From Mactra quadrangularis (Eukaryota; Mollusca; Bivalvia; Venerida; Mactridae), in contig CM046304.1 of assembly GCA_025267735.1 (NCBI GenBank), positions 10,106,001 to 10,170,000 of the forward strand: 64,000 nucleotides of DNA, given 5' to 3'. The position numbers and the translations under genes were made by a program. Below, piece after piece: positions 22,401 through 37,400 of this stretch. The notes below the pieces were generated by a model that was not told the origin of the DNA, ran no database searches, and saw only the letters and a list, made by a program, of their open reading frames with translations. Position 1 is the first letter of the stretch. Each line of letters starts with the position of its first letter.

Positions 22401-25400
22401 GGTACGATATATTCAGTGGCTATATTACACTATGAATAACTTCTCTACCATATGTAGTATGCTCAAGGTATACTTAATGATTCATTTTGTCTGTCTATGT
22501 GTTAAAATTCAAATTTATACCCATCCATGTTGTGCCAGGCTGATTATGAAACTAAGTTGCAATTACATAGACTCAATCTTGACCTAACGTCACCTTAAAT
22601 CGTTGATGTCACATTTTTGTGTTTCAGTTCAAATGCGTATTGCACTCTTGTGTACATATTTTATGATCTGAGATTTGGTGTGATGATGTATTGATAATTT
22701 TTTGCGAATGTCTATGTAAAAATAAAATGCAATTAAAAAGTTTAAGTTTAAATTTTGCTGTTCACTTCAGTATGAACGAATATATAAGTGTAAAAGTGGT
22801 TGCGCCGCATGCATATACCTTGTATTAGTGAATCATTAAAATGACGCCTTTAATGCAAGTTCTTATTGGTCAAATGCCTAATTTGTATAAAAATATGACT
22901 AACAAACAGTCTTGTAAATTATGATTATCGTGTGACGTAAGGAAAGAAAGTTATGAACAAAGTACACAATTTACTGGGACACCCCTCGTACTATAGTACA
23001 TGATATATACTGGAGTTCTAGTGGCTTCTGTTACACTCATTGTCTGACTTGATATATCAATATATCACCGATAGTTGCTTTTCAATATATTGATACAATG
23101 ACAGTCCTATTTTGTGACATTTTCCTGCACTCAATATCTCCCACATTTGTCCGATGATGAATTGAGGAGGGGATGGGGGGGGGGTATCCCAGTGTATGAT
23201 GATATAATTATGAAATAATGCTCATAATATGATAGATAAACTTGTAATTATGTGTCTGATGACATTAACTTTCTCCTGACTAAATTACAAATTGTTTTGA
23301 CACATAGTTATGTATGTAACAGTAAACTTTACTAAATATTAATATTACTTTCATGGAAGTAAAACTAGAGTAAAAGACATAATTATTTTCACCAATATTT
23401 ATGTTTGCATATCAATGTAAAAGTTTAAACTAAAAAGTCTTTTGAAAGCTCAAATTCAATTAGTCATAAAAAAGTGAGGAGGGTTTTCAAGCATTCTAAA
23501 GTATATCTTTAGTTTGACTTTTTGAAGAAAATTAGAACTTATGTTATCACTTTTGTGTCAGCATTGGTGGTGCATGTGAGGTTAAATTCTTTTAAACTCT
23601 TATATCTTCAACACTATCTTAAGATATTCAATTGAAAGTTTGTATACTTATTCAGTAGGGACGATATCAACCATACTCTGACAGGAAATAACTCTGGATG
23701 TAATATTTTTGGATTTATTGCCCTTTTATACTAAGAAATTGCAAACATATGAGGTTACATTTTTTCCTTTGTCGAATATCTTCAATACAAATAAAGATAT
23801 TTGACTTAAAGTTTGTATACTATATCCTTATAACTATCAAAGAAGGTTTTTGACTAATTCATAAGTGTTATGAATTAAACATTAATCTAGAACCATGTTA
23901 GGCTTGAAATCCAGTGAGCTCGTTTATAACCAGCTTTAATCTCTTTAATCTGGAATGTATGGTTAACTGAATATTAAATTATTTCCCCACTCATTTTTGT
24001 TTGTTTAGGGTTTTCAGCCCAAACAAATATGTACCGTATACAATATATCAGACTATTAATTCTTAGGTACGGAATCTGTAAATTTTAAAGTTCTGTCAGT
24101 AAATAAATAGTATTTCAAACATCATCTGCTTAACTGGCACAATAAATTCTAAATTAAATACTGACAACTTAAAACAGAATTACTTCCTACACGGAGCACA
24201 ATGCTTAGATTTGAGACTTGCAATACCCCCTAGGTTCAAAATAGGCTGAGTGATGACAACATTTTCTTTAAAAATTTTTTATAATACTTGCCCCTAAGTG
24301 TTCTGTTGAAGTGATTATTGATTTTATTGTCATTCAGGCATTATTATTTATCAAGTAGGTTTTCAATTGTTATGTAAGGCAAGAGATTTTCTATTTGTTG
24401 ATACTCAAAGTCTGGTGACAAAATCATTTAACAAAGGACTGTTTATTTCTTCTGCGTTACATGAGATTTCGACCCAATTTTGGAGAATTTCTTTTTTTGA
24501 TTTTCAAAGGGAAAAAATGCACAGGAGGCTTCTAGTATCGACAAGTAAAATGATCCGCGCCTTAATATGTATATTAAATATATCTTTAACAATATTGTAG
24601 ATATCTATAATGCATTAACTATCCATGGTTTAGTAGATCAAGCCGAGTTACCACAATCTGTATTAAAAGTGGAACAATTCTGGGAAAAAACAGGTTATCT
24701 TATTGGTGGACTGGAATACAACCTAGATGACATAGAACATGGAATATTACGAGGTACGATTTCACACTTTATATAAGTTTTCATTTGTTTTTTTTTTCAT
24801 TGTTTGACTTAGAGCTGTCATTGATTGGGCTCAAAGTGTATTGACGATATTGATATATCAAGAAATAAAAACAATACACGGATATATATCAATTCCTTCA
24901 CTGCAGTACTATACAGACCATTCATGTTGTCATAAACTCATTGTATAGGTATATTTGTCATTTATGTTATACCTTCTATGGAATAGAGCTATTTTCTCAA
25001 TGGTTGTGCCATCAATGTTTTAGACCTATCAGTTCATATTATGACAGCGCACCTGTTTTCACTTACGATAGAAGGCTCGTCTCACACATTTGTCACTTAA
25101 TAGTGACTTTTATATATTTACCTATTATAGGCTATATTATCAATATTTCAAAATTCATTTCGATTATTGATCCAAAAAATGAATATCGCTGATACAGCGA
25201 TATCGTTGGAATTGATGACAGCTCTAGTTTGACTCACAGGAGCTTGATGCCAAAACTTTAATTGACATAATTTTAGGGTTATTGGCAAAACTGTAGTAAG
25301 TGTATTGCATAATATACCTTATATGTAATAATAATATATTAAGTGTTTTGATTTAGGGGCGTGGTGGCGGCATGTGTAAGAAAAGGCCTACAAATTTTTG

Positions 25401-28400
25401 TCCAAAGTTCTCATTTCTAATTTCCTAGGGAAGGTATAGTTTTAAGTACGACAGAAAAAAACTGTAGAATTATCAAGATTGTTTATATCAACTTAATCCT
25501 ACAGTCCCATAAATATAAAAATAGCCATACGGGCGCCGTGCGATCAAGCTCCACAAGGCCCCGTGTGAACTCTTGCGTACCTGTCCGGACTGTTACATTT
25601 TTACGAGGGTCCTTGAGATAGCCGTGGATACACATATCAGTTTCAAAGTTAAATCGTTAACATAATCGTGGCTGAGTATGGATAAAACTTGCATATCTTC
25701 CAGCTACCGCTCCATACGGGTGTGTTGTTTTATGTCATGTCACCTTAATACGCAAGGCTTCCCACGGCCTACGGCTGTCTGCACGTACGGGTCCGCAACA
25801 AGCCACAATTTTATGGGACTGAGGCATTAAGTGATAACTTGAAATACTGTTTAATTTGTAATGAGCTGTCAATCGATAGCTATTGCAGAAGTTGTCATGA
25901 TGTGCCTGATCTTAGGAATAACTGCTCCACACAAAATATTTTACTGTACTTGTTTATTTCTACTTCCATTTTTTCCTTGTGTAAAGTGTAAATCAACAAA
26001 AACATTTGACAATTGTCATGTTCATCATAATATTCCATCATGTTTCAATAAATCTTAGATACCACTTTACTATAAATTGTACATCTATCATAGGTGGATC
26101 TAGGGGGGGGGATCTGTACCCTCCCTGGAAATTTCAAAATGTACTAAGTCTTGTCCATGTGTGTATTTTTTTACTGTAAGTCAGTTTTTAATTAGCTTGA
26201 GATATTTTTTCAGACTCGTTTCACTCCCTTTTGTGCTTAGCATAGATCTAATAGTTATGTGTTTTTTTTCTTATTAATATGTTGCATTATTCTGCAAAAA
26301 GTGAATTATGTAATTGTGGTTCAAAAGTTTGGACCCCCCCCTTGAAAATGTCTGAACCTCCCCCCCTTTAAAAAAAAATCCAGTATGACCTTGTCTTTTG
26401 TGAGTGATATATGTCTGGATGTCATTGATGACATTCTCTAACCATACGGGATGTCCCAGTAAAATGTGGACTTTGTTTTTATTTTTCTTATCAGACATCA
26501 GGGTGTATTATTACTTTTAAGTGACCTTTATCCATTTTGTTTTTATAACTTTGATACATCCAAAGTAAAATCATTAGTCTAACGCTACACTTTACACAAG
26601 ACAAAAGCAACACCAATTTGCAATGAGCAGACGGCGACCATAGACAGGACGACGTGAGTTTATTTTACATACATTTTATGAAACATGCATTACATTTATA
26701 TCATACAAAGAAGGTTTTGAGTTTGTACATTTAGCACCTTGTTTGATACAATACAATACGATACAATACATAGGCAACGTTGATGAAATGATTCAGTAGC
26801 GATTCGACTCGCCCAGGAAAAACCAGAGATAGAACATATTGCTCGTTGCTCTGGAAACCTGTGTCCATTTGTCAGGTGTCGTATCGCGAAATGTTGGACC
26901 TCATTTGCTTTGCATTGCCTAAATCAGATGTAAATGCATAGTTATGTACACAATAATCACATCCAATCATCTACTTGTCAAAAAAACGACAAATCTATAC
27001 ATATTACATTTCTTATAAACACTACTAGATCTGCCAGCTTCACAATAACATTAAAACTTAACTGTTTGACAATAATTTTAGTTAACATTACTTTTACAGA
27101 TCTTAACAAAATTCAAACTAAACGTGGAAACAAAGTATGCAAATGAAGTGGATACATTTTCACAGTGCTTATCAGTCATATAATGTGTCCCCATTGACAA
27201 AAACTTCCAATATGAAAACGGAACTAAAATTAGACTTGTAGTCCTGTCCAGTGCGTCCGCTAGAATGACCAATTCTTTACACAACACTGTATTCATAACA
27301 AAACCCCACGAAAATCTCGTGATCATCAAATATTAACTAAATTCACCCTGTAGAATCCGTTACGCGTAGACAAATATTTCACGCTATTCGTTGAAACGCG
27401 TGAAATTAATAGTCTAACGCTACACTTTACACAAGACAAAAGCAACACCAATTTGCAATGAGCAGACGGCGACCATAGACAAACATAATACAAAAGAAAG
27501 GGCTGGAAGAGTAATTTGGAAAAGATTATCAAAATAAGGAGACCTTATTACATTTATTACAATAAAAACTAGCTATGCGTATGTAGCTACAAAAGACAAA
27601 CGTTCAAGTATGGACAATGTAATTACTGTTGGCTTAGTTCCGTCTAAATGCGCATAAACCAATAATAAAGAACGCACATTTGCGAAATTATATTAATATA
27701 TATTATAATGATATCAGTCTTGAAATGTTTAATCTGGTATCTAAGGAATCTGCTATATAATTATCTTTACTAACACCGCTTTTCCAACGACCATGACGCT
27801 TAAGACATCTGTCACTGATAACCGAGTTGGCTGCCAATATTGCGCCACCTGAACTAAGAGAATGAATGCCTAAGTTTAGATTTTGTCTACAGCTTTTAAA
27901 ACGACTGATAAGTGTTTCCCTAGCTATTGTGTAACTTAAAGGTTTGTCTTTGTAGATCAAATTATTAATACCCTTAGATCTAAAACAAGGTCTGAAAAGG
28001 TACTTTGTATCCATTGTCGACTTACGAGTAATATTTAAAATAACGCTCAATCATGTAAAAAAGGACAACACATATTCTCGCCCTTAGAAATAACAATGTC
28101 AATTACAATGTCAATAACAAATATGTATTATCCATTTTAATCTTCCTTGTGCGTATTAAAAATAGCCATCATAGAGATTAACGTCATTACAACGTAATTG
28201 TCATAATTCATCATACCTTACAAAAGCAAGAGAACCCTAAGAGTATCATACACAAATATCTTCAAAACGTCATTAAATGAATGTGCTTAGAACACAAAAA
28301 TAATCAACAGTTCTGGTGTTACTGGATCTTTCTTGTTCACATGCGAATACAAAGTTCTTTTGGTAGTTTCAAACCAACTTTTTACAACATGCTGTCAGTA

Positions 28401-31400
28401 GGATCTATCATGTTGTTCGGCGAATGTGCCCATTGATGGCATAAACAGTTGCTAAGATCACGTGATAAGAATATTTCTCTTCCATCAAGTCAGTGATATA
28501 TAACGATACACAAGTTGGAGTGGCTGGAAGCGCAGAAACACTTTACGATTTATAACACGCTACCCATTTCTTAAAATAATTTAAATGTTTACGATTTGTA
28601 ATATAACTTTTAGATTTCGTGAGGTGACTAGCCATTTTCTAGCTAAATCTTTCAAATGTAAATCTTCAATGTCAGCCTTCATCAGCTCTTGCTCTATTGT
28701 CTGGTCTATCTTCAAACCTGAATAACAAAGCAACATAGTTAGCCATTGTAAAGTCTCACAGCAATCATACCAAACTTTAATGGTCTACCGTCAAATATTC
28801 CGTTTTCCCCTGCATCGCTTTGTTAGCATACCGGTTTTAAAAGAACAACAATCTGACACTATGTCTGTCTTAATCATGCCATTTTGAAATAACACAGGCC
28901 AAAATGGGGCAAACAGCCACATTGGTACCGCGATTATGCATGTTCACATTTCTGTTTTAATCTTATTTAAGCATCGTATGTCCAAACGAGGGGGCGATAC
29001 TAGCCAATTGTTCTAATTTCCCCAGCAATCATGGTTAAATGCATCAATACCTGTCGTCTCTGGACACCGACATCTCGAATTAAATTTGTCACCGTTGGTA
29101 TTGTAATCATACCGAAACGATCAAAAGTATAAGGACCTCATTTATTTTCTAAATATCTAAACTCCCAGTCTAAAACTGCCCAATCATCGCTGTCCAAACA
29201 ATGACTATTAATAGTAAATTTGAACCCTAACTTTACCCAATTGGGTTTAAGAGCAATATTGCTTTGTTTACAAAATCATATATCCTACAGACTTATCTTG
29301 TAATATTGGATTCCTGCTACTATTTGATAGATACTATTGAACAAAAGATTTTATTATCAGTATTCAATACCACTGTTTTGCATACAAAAATACTTAATGA
29401 GGTAAATATAGTTCTACTGGCGCATTCAAGCTCTCGCCAAGTCAAATTTTCGAGGTATCCAACCTCAGACCAACCGCCAACAACTTGGCTGTCTTCAATA
29501 CCCTCGGTATACCAACCGTATCCAGCTCCACTGGCGTCCACAAAGACGTTTACTACATTATTATCGTCCTCTATGACGCTGGCATGCTCTATGCCTGATA
29601 TCTGATCAAATCTACAAGATTTCATATCTTTCAAATTTTCTTTCCAGAATATTAACTCACTCAAAGCACGTGCATCTATTTGTACATAAGCATGCCAACT
29701 AGCCCTGCTATATACACAATTATACAATGACCTTGCTCCTAAATCTCGCAATACAACCAATATTGCTCTGTATAGATATCAATTGACCTAATAAATTGAC
29801 AAGTTTTCTCACAAGAATCAAAGTGATACCGTCAGTGAATTATTTTACAATATGATTTAACATATTCTGAGATCTCAATAACATTCTATTACTAATTTGC
29901 AAAGTACCCTCGAAAAAAATTGTCTAACAACCGATCTTCAAAACAGCTCTTAAAGTTATAGAGTTCTAAATCAACATGCTTACAGTCTAGCTCTAGCCTT
30001 GGCTTCCCTGTTTTGCTGACAGCTACAGTCAGAGGTTTGACAATTGTCGGGATATAATCGTTTTCTAACGAAGACCTATTATTATCTAACTCTACCGAAC
30101 ATGGTATTTATAAAATAAATATATAATCTCTATTACGTTTAGCACAACGGTTTCTTTACAGTGACAATAAACGTAACTCAGTGGCATGACTGGAGTTAAT
30201 TAAATTGTATATGAGTAGTACTTGTTGTCACTATTCACGTCACATCTTGCTATTGTATCGGTCATTGTCACAATATATGTTCATTCTCATAACGACACCA
30301 ATATTATTTATCTGAATAAAGAAAAACTGTACTTATCTGATTATTACTATCTTTCTCATATGTGTCTGCTATAGAAACCAAAAGTTCCTTTTTATTTGAG
30401 CTAATCTCTCTTCAAAGTTCGATAGCTTTGGACCCGTAAGCATCTCTAACTAAAATAATCTTCCATCGCCATATCAAATTGCCACGTATAAGTATCTTAA
30501 ATTAGACTTGTAGTCCTGTCCAGTGCGTCCGCTAGAATGACCAATTCTTTACACAACACTGTATTCATAACAAAACCCCACGAAAATCTCGTGATCATCA
30601 AATATTAACTAAATTCACCCTGTAGAATCCGTTACGCGTAGACAAATATTTCACGCTATTCGTTGAAACGCGTGAAATTAATAGTAATAAGATGTAGTAT
30701 AGTTATCTTATTAATGTTTCTTAATACCAAATATGTGTATGTGGTGCAACCTGTTTTACAACATTAGTTTCAATCAGTGCCCGTTCAAAATATTACCGTT
30801 ATGATTTTTATTTCTATTGTCACCGGTAAAAACAAGTTTGCTTAACACAACATCATTATGAGTCATATGACATCATTTGAATAAATCTGACAAAACAGGG
30901 CAGCATATTATCAAAATTCTTACAATAATTTAACAATACAATATAGAAGAATTTACGACTAAAATAAGTGGTAAGCTTGATAATACTGGCCCCAGGTGTA
31001 TATATAACATTATTGTAGGCTTTGGATAAAATAAGGTGAAGTTAAGGTCAATGTCCTTTAATATATTGTTTGTTTGTTGGTTTTAACGTTGTAGCAACAC
31101 ATTGTATAGATTATATAATGGCAGTCAGTCCACCTACTCACTGTTCATAGAAAGGCTAAATCTCTGGATTTAGATTCTGACCAACTACTAGGTGCATACT
31201 TTTGTCGGTGACCGACAACTGCCCTACATGATTTAGAATCAGTGGTACATGTAGTAAGGAGAATGGCCATAGAAGTTTTTTCATGACCAAGCTCCACAAA
31301 AGTACCGGTATGCCCCACCCAGGAATCGAACCTACGACCCCTCGTTCAGTAGACTTGTGCACTACCGACTGAGCTAGCAGGGCTGGCTACATTATATACG

Positions 31401-34400
31401 GTCAAGTTTCTTTAAATTCTATATCATACTTGTTGTAATCTTGCTAATTTGATATCATTACTCTAACAGTTTTTACTTTTAATTAGATTTTGTAAAGTAA
31501 AATTACTCTGATGATTAAAAGGAAAGCAAAATTAACTTTAAAGTATTGTATTATAGGCCAAATGTAAGACCTTTACTTATGTGAATTTAACCATAAAACA
31601 TTATTGATTTAATGCAGTTGCGAAATGAATTAAAACAACAGGAACATAATCTAACATATACTTATTCATTGAAATAAATTTCTATATTTTTGGTGGAGTA
31701 CCCTCGGCCCTCATTTACTCAATCATGTTAATTATGAAGTTATCTGATGGCAGAACTATGCCACGATAGTCATCTGGGTATATTAAACCAGGTATTTTAT
31801 ATAACAGGGATTTGTAACCACATAGATTTATATCAAATAACACTGTCGTAGCTATTATTTCGGCCCATACGGATAACATTACAAGTTTAAAAAAAGATAT
31901 TCACATAAAATTTTGTACCAGTACCATTAAAATTAACATAAAGGTTAGGGAAAATGTGTTTTTAGATGATTTTATATTTTTTATTATTATTGAGGTAAAT
32001 TACGTTCAAAGACTGTTTTACAAAATCATGCATTTTTCTGCCGATCCACCATTTTCAGCCCTATTTTACAGCACCTAGTGTCATATTTTTGGTCATAATT
32101 GCAACAAATTTTTCAAAAACTTCAGAAACATTCACAAGTTGCATGGAAGACATGTACAAAAACATAAATAAAGTTTTTAAACTCTTGGATAGTTTGTACA
32201 GCCTGCTTCAGCCAGTTTTAGACAGTGACATCCATGAACATTCAAAAAGTCGTTATAAATCCCTGTTATATAAAATCCCTGATGTAACATAGAGAAACTG
32301 AGGTATGTTATATTTTAATGTAGGTTAGATACATATAGTCATTTCTCTTGAGATACAGTATGATATTGATGTTAGTGATAGTCTAAGTGACTGTAAAATA
32401 TAACACAATGTATTTTACTTATCTAAGGTCATCTATGGGTGACTATATTCTCCTATAATGTATGTCATTTGGACACATTATACTTCATACCTTACAGTTA
32501 GGTTTACAAACATAGGGTATATGAAATCAGCCTTGCGTTCTACAACTAGGACCATTAAAACAGTGGCAATACCATGTGACTATGACATCACAAATGCTAC
32601 AGAAAACAGTGATAATTCAGCCTCTACTTATACTTTTTGCTAACACCCTGGAAAGCTTTTATTTACTGTGTGCTACTGTGACTACTCATCTTCCCTTTTT
32701 GAATAGGAAAATTGTTGGTAGGTTTCCAGGGTGTTGGTAAAAAGTATAAAACTGGCATTGGAGATATGATGTGCAGCTAATAGTATACCTTTTTCTGCAT
32801 AGCCTCTGGTACCGATATATGTATAATGTAAACCTGACAAGAATTAAATTACTAAGGGTAGGAGCAAAAATAATGACTCCTTTGTTTAAATGTGGTATAC
32901 AAGCCACAGTTTTTCAATTACAATGTTTCTGATAGACCCATAACATGTAATTTATTATTCCCAAGATAACGGCCAAGTTTCATGGAATTTGAACAAGAAA
33001 TAATTTTTCTACATCTAAAAAACACCCCAAAATTGTCAGGAGTGAAACATAAAAACCGTGACATTTAAAAATTCAGTTATCTTAAAAAGTGGATTTAAGA
33101 CACATTTGCTTAGTTATCACATGTATTAAGATCAGTTTGATCAATTAAATGTCTAAGGTCTTTAAACTTCTATATTTTGTCATGTTTTGATGTGTCTGAG
33201 TATAGACAATGTTATCTTCGCTTTTCTGCAAAAGTTATCTCCCCTGAAAAATACTCTTCAATCTCCTCGTCCGCCATTACGGGAGTGAAAAAAACAAATT
33301 TACGCTAGTCATAGATTTCTTTGATAAAATATCGTAATTATGCCTTATCAACGAGGTGGTGGTAGGCAATGTGTTGTGGTGAATTGTAACAATAACTAGA
33401 AAAAAGCTGTATGACTATCTGTTGCCTGGAGATGAAGTTATGGCAGACCGTGGTTTCACTATCGGAGAAGAAATGTGTAGCCGAATGGTCAAGTTGAATA
33501 TCCCTGCTTTTATAAAAGGTCGGGCTCAGCTGTCTGAACAGGAGACAATTGACTCACGTTGCATAGCTGCCGAAAGAATTCATGTTGAGAGGGCAATCAT
33601 GAGAGTAAAGTCATATCGACTACTGAGACTAAAGGGATGAGCCTGGGTTCCAAATTTAGGGAGAAGTGACTTCTCCCTCCCAGTAATTTAGGGAGAAGTG
33701 CAGTGATGTGAGGGAGAAGTTGGGAGGATAGACAAGCGGGAAAAGTTCGATGAGCCAAACGGGATGTTTTAAACAGTATTCATAAACTTCTCATATGCAA
33801 ACTTTTCTAGAACTTCTATCCTTTAAATACATGTAATTACTATTAAATTCAGTAAGTAATATGTCTGCTGGTAGTTGTGAGCATTAAATACTCCCTGGAT
33901 GTTTGGTTACTGAGTTTATTATTGGTTCTATGTTTTACACAAAATTCACAGAACACATTGATTTTGTATCAAATTGTTAACTTAAATTATCTCATTTTCA
34001 TTTCAATAAAACGTTCCTCTGTTTGGTTTAGCATTTTTATACCCCCGCAAACGAAGTTTTCGGGGGTATACTGGAATCACCCTGGTGGTTGGTTGGTTGG
34101 TTGGTTGGTTGGTTGGTTGGTTGGTTTGTTGGTTGGTTGGTTGGTTGGTTGGTTGGTTGGATATGTGGTCTGTCCCAAAAAATTAATACATTTGTAGTAT
34201 GTTTATTTCTTAATGTATTTTAATAGAAGCTGTTATATACCATGACTTAATGGTGTATACAAAACTCATGTAACTATGGAAACATATCTCACTTGTTTAA
34301 AATATTTAATGGTGTTATATATTTTAAATCTAATTTGATAACTGTATAGTATGCTTTTTTCTAAATAGATTTTTTTCTTATCTTATTTTATTTTATAGAA

Positions 34401-37400
34401 TTTGCACAGGCGTTTACAGTTGATGTTTATATGCATGTTATATCAATTCCAATTCAAAATGGCCGACTTGCGGCCATCTTGATTTTTTAAATTTAATTTA
34501 ATAACTGCATGCTTATTTCTCAACAGATTTTTTATTTTTTTATTTTATAGAATTTTGCACAGGCGTTTACATTTGATGTGTACATACACTTTATATCAAT
34601 TCCAAATTCAAAATGGCCGACTTGTGGCCATCTTGAATTCTTTTTAATTTCGTTTAATTACTGTATGCTTATTTCTCAACTAATTTAGATAGAATTTTGC
34701 ACAGGCGTTCACAGTTGATGTGTACATACACTTTAACTCAATTCCAATTCAAAATGGCGGACTGGCTGTCGTCCTTTTTCAAAATTAATACAGTCTTATA
34801 TTGACTTATTACCATACATATTTTGAAAAGAAATTGCATACAAGGTCTCACTAATACAGTTGATCAGGATGACTATTCTTCATCAATTTATATTCAATAT
34901 GGCTGACTGGCAGCCATCTTGAATTTTTATTTAAATTACTGTATAGTACATGTATGTGTTTTTTTACTCAATTTTATCCAAATTTCGCTCCAAAGTCTTT
35001 ATTGATGTAGTTGACTTGTACATGGATTTACTTAGGATACAAATTCATTATGGCAGACTGGCAGCCATTTTGACTTTGTTTAAATAACTGTATAGTAAGC
35101 TTATTTCATTACCAATTTCTTCTTGCTGAAGTCTGATTGATTTATTGATTGATTAAATTGGATTTTACGGCTTATTAATGCAAAAAGGTCATATTACGCC
35201 GAAAACAATTGATGATACTATTACTTCAATAGATAATGAAGATTTTACGTCCTATATTTTATGATAAACATTTATTTCTTTCAAGTATTGTTTGGTTTTG
35301 TTTTGGTTTTACGGTGCACCAACACAAAAAGGTCATATCGCGTCGAAAGCAATCAATGATACTATTTATTAAATCAATATTAATGATGTAAAGCTCTGTA
35401 TCTTATTATATACATTTATTTCCTTCAAAAAGTTAAGTATTGCATATGATGGTACAGACTCAAAAAGTTCTTTAAGTGAGTTAACTTTAAAATGTTTGTC
35501 ACGGATGTATTTAAGATCCTGGCAGTAAAGGAGAACGTATTTGACATTGAAATGCTCGTCACATGGTATACATTTATGTGCTTTCTTTCTTTTGAGAAGG
35601 TATGAATGTGTTAATATAGTATGACCAATTCTACATCTCATAGTAACTATTTATCTCATTGATTAGCAAAAATTATTGACGAAGATGAATCAAGGGTTTA
35701 TGGCTTTATGTCATGTAACTTATTAAATATAGCATTATTCCACATTGTTTGCCATTTTGACTTGCTGAAGTCTATTATGTACTGCTATTTTTATCAAATT
35801 CTTATTGTTGAACTTTTTTTTTGATGTATTGATATTTTATCAAATTCATAATGGCTGATTGGCGTTATAGCTACATGAGATTTTAGATATTATTTTAACT
35901 TTACTTCTGTGAAAATAATGATCGGTAATTTAAGCTTTCTTATGGGGTATTTGTGAAATTCTTGATACAAGATATTGTAAATACTAATTGTTTGATTTAA
36001 ATTGTGTACATTGCTGACTACCATTTTTGCAATTGCCTTATTTTTTACTTATTTATCAAAAATTACAAACACATTCTACATTTTGCTCTTCTGGTTACAA
36101 CATACTCGTGATGAGTTTAAATGTGATCACTCTTTGTCTGTTGTTCCACTTTACATTCATAATGACCGAATGGTGTTCATTTTCATGTAAAAAATAATTT
36201 GACATATCACAACTCTGTTCATTTTGCTTTTTCATAAATCTATAGTGAATTACACTGTAATTTGCTGTTTATTTCCAATTTGATTTTTGCATCCTATTCT
36301 TTTCATGGTTTTTATGCTTCTTACAACATTTACCCTTTTGGACTTCCACAATGTTGACTTGCTTTTATCTTGAAATGTTGCTGTTGCGGGGGTATTTTCG
36401 CCACTGGTGGCAGTTCTAGTTACTTGCTAGTATATGTTCATCAAAAGAGGTTAAAAATGCATATACCATTTTTGGAAAATATGTTATCAGTGTCCTCGTT
36501 TTTGACCCTTCTTTGATTAAATATTTTTTATTTAATTAGGTCTGCGGTAAAGAACATACATTTTCTTAAATATAACATATTATGTAGCAATATATGCTCA
36601 TTATTGATTTTTTTAGAGTTTGCAAGCGGGTAGATTATGTGACGAATACTATGACAATTTTCATAAATTCAATTGAACCAACCAGTGTTAATTCTTGAAA
36701 TAAAAATATTGAGGGAATTTCCCCGTTACTTATTGCTTAATTAAGAAGAACTTATAATCAAAATAATAAGGTTATTAAATTACTAACGTAGATTTAACCT
36801 TGCTTCATTTGATTGACGATAGCGTGGGTCTCGAAAACATACGCAATCATTGGTAAAACTGCTAATTACGTCGTTTCTAACTGCCTAACAACTCGCTCAT
36901 AATTTAATACAATTATCAATTTAACCGCAAGCATCCAAAAAGCTTTATCTACTTTTATTATTGTAGTATCACAGTTTGACACGTGTTTGTTAATTTCAAT
37001 CGTTTAATTACGATATCAATCTTATCGGGCCGACATATAGCACTATTGATTTTTTAGTGGACGCTGGTTGATCTTAAAGGTGACAATCAATAAACAGGGG
37101 GCATCAATAAACAAACGAGTCACTAATTATCGGCTTTTGAAGCGTGTATACTAACAGCACAACTCCCGCGTAGTTGATTGGTCGATTACATAAGAAATGC
37201 GGATGTAAGATACAATACAATACAATACAAATTCTTTTATTCTCTCATTTCACATAGACATGAATAAATGAGGTACATAAATAGATATAAATATTTTTAC
37301 GAGGCACATGGTAAGGATAGAAGTACAGGAATAAATCAACAATGTTACATAATTATAAAGTATAAATAAATGAAACCAAATAGGGAACCATTCTCGTTCC

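Larger units (their letters stand above)
26576..30685 (-). mobile_element. DIRS/Ngaro-type retrotransposon with split direct repeats, 4.1 kb, inactivated
   Basis: On the minus strand the order is A1 (30685-30499), RT remnant, RNase H, tyrosine recombinase, B1 (27481-27411), A2 (27413-27227), B2 (26646-26576). The A copies are both 187 bp and the B copies both 71 bp, essentially identical. B1 and A2 overlap by 3 bp (AGT). This A1-body-B1-A2-B2 plan is the split-direct-repeat structure known for Ngaro/VIPER-type tyrosine-recombinase retrotransposons. The body is only about 3 kb, no gag-like frame is seen and RT is largely gone, so it cannot be autonomous. Confidence 0.88.
34037..36421 (+). mobile_element. 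Helentron-like non-autonomous element (copy 1), 2.4 kb
   Basis: The 5' end TATACCCCCGCAAACGAAG is matched by an inverted GCGGGGGTAT near 36386-36395, which lies upstream of the 3' end. It is followed by a hairpin (GCCACTGGTGGC) and AGTTCTAGTT. Asymmetric terminal repeats plus a 3' hairpin fit Helentron/HINE architecture. Next to the 5' end is a (GGTT)n microsatellite. No Rep/helicase frame. The shorter relative at 40388-40652 has the same plan. Confidence 0.65.

Noticed and set aside
26447..31000. The DIRS element inserted inside a mariner-like MITE
   Set aside because: A mariner-like end lies at 26447, but no matching end was found to the right of 30685.
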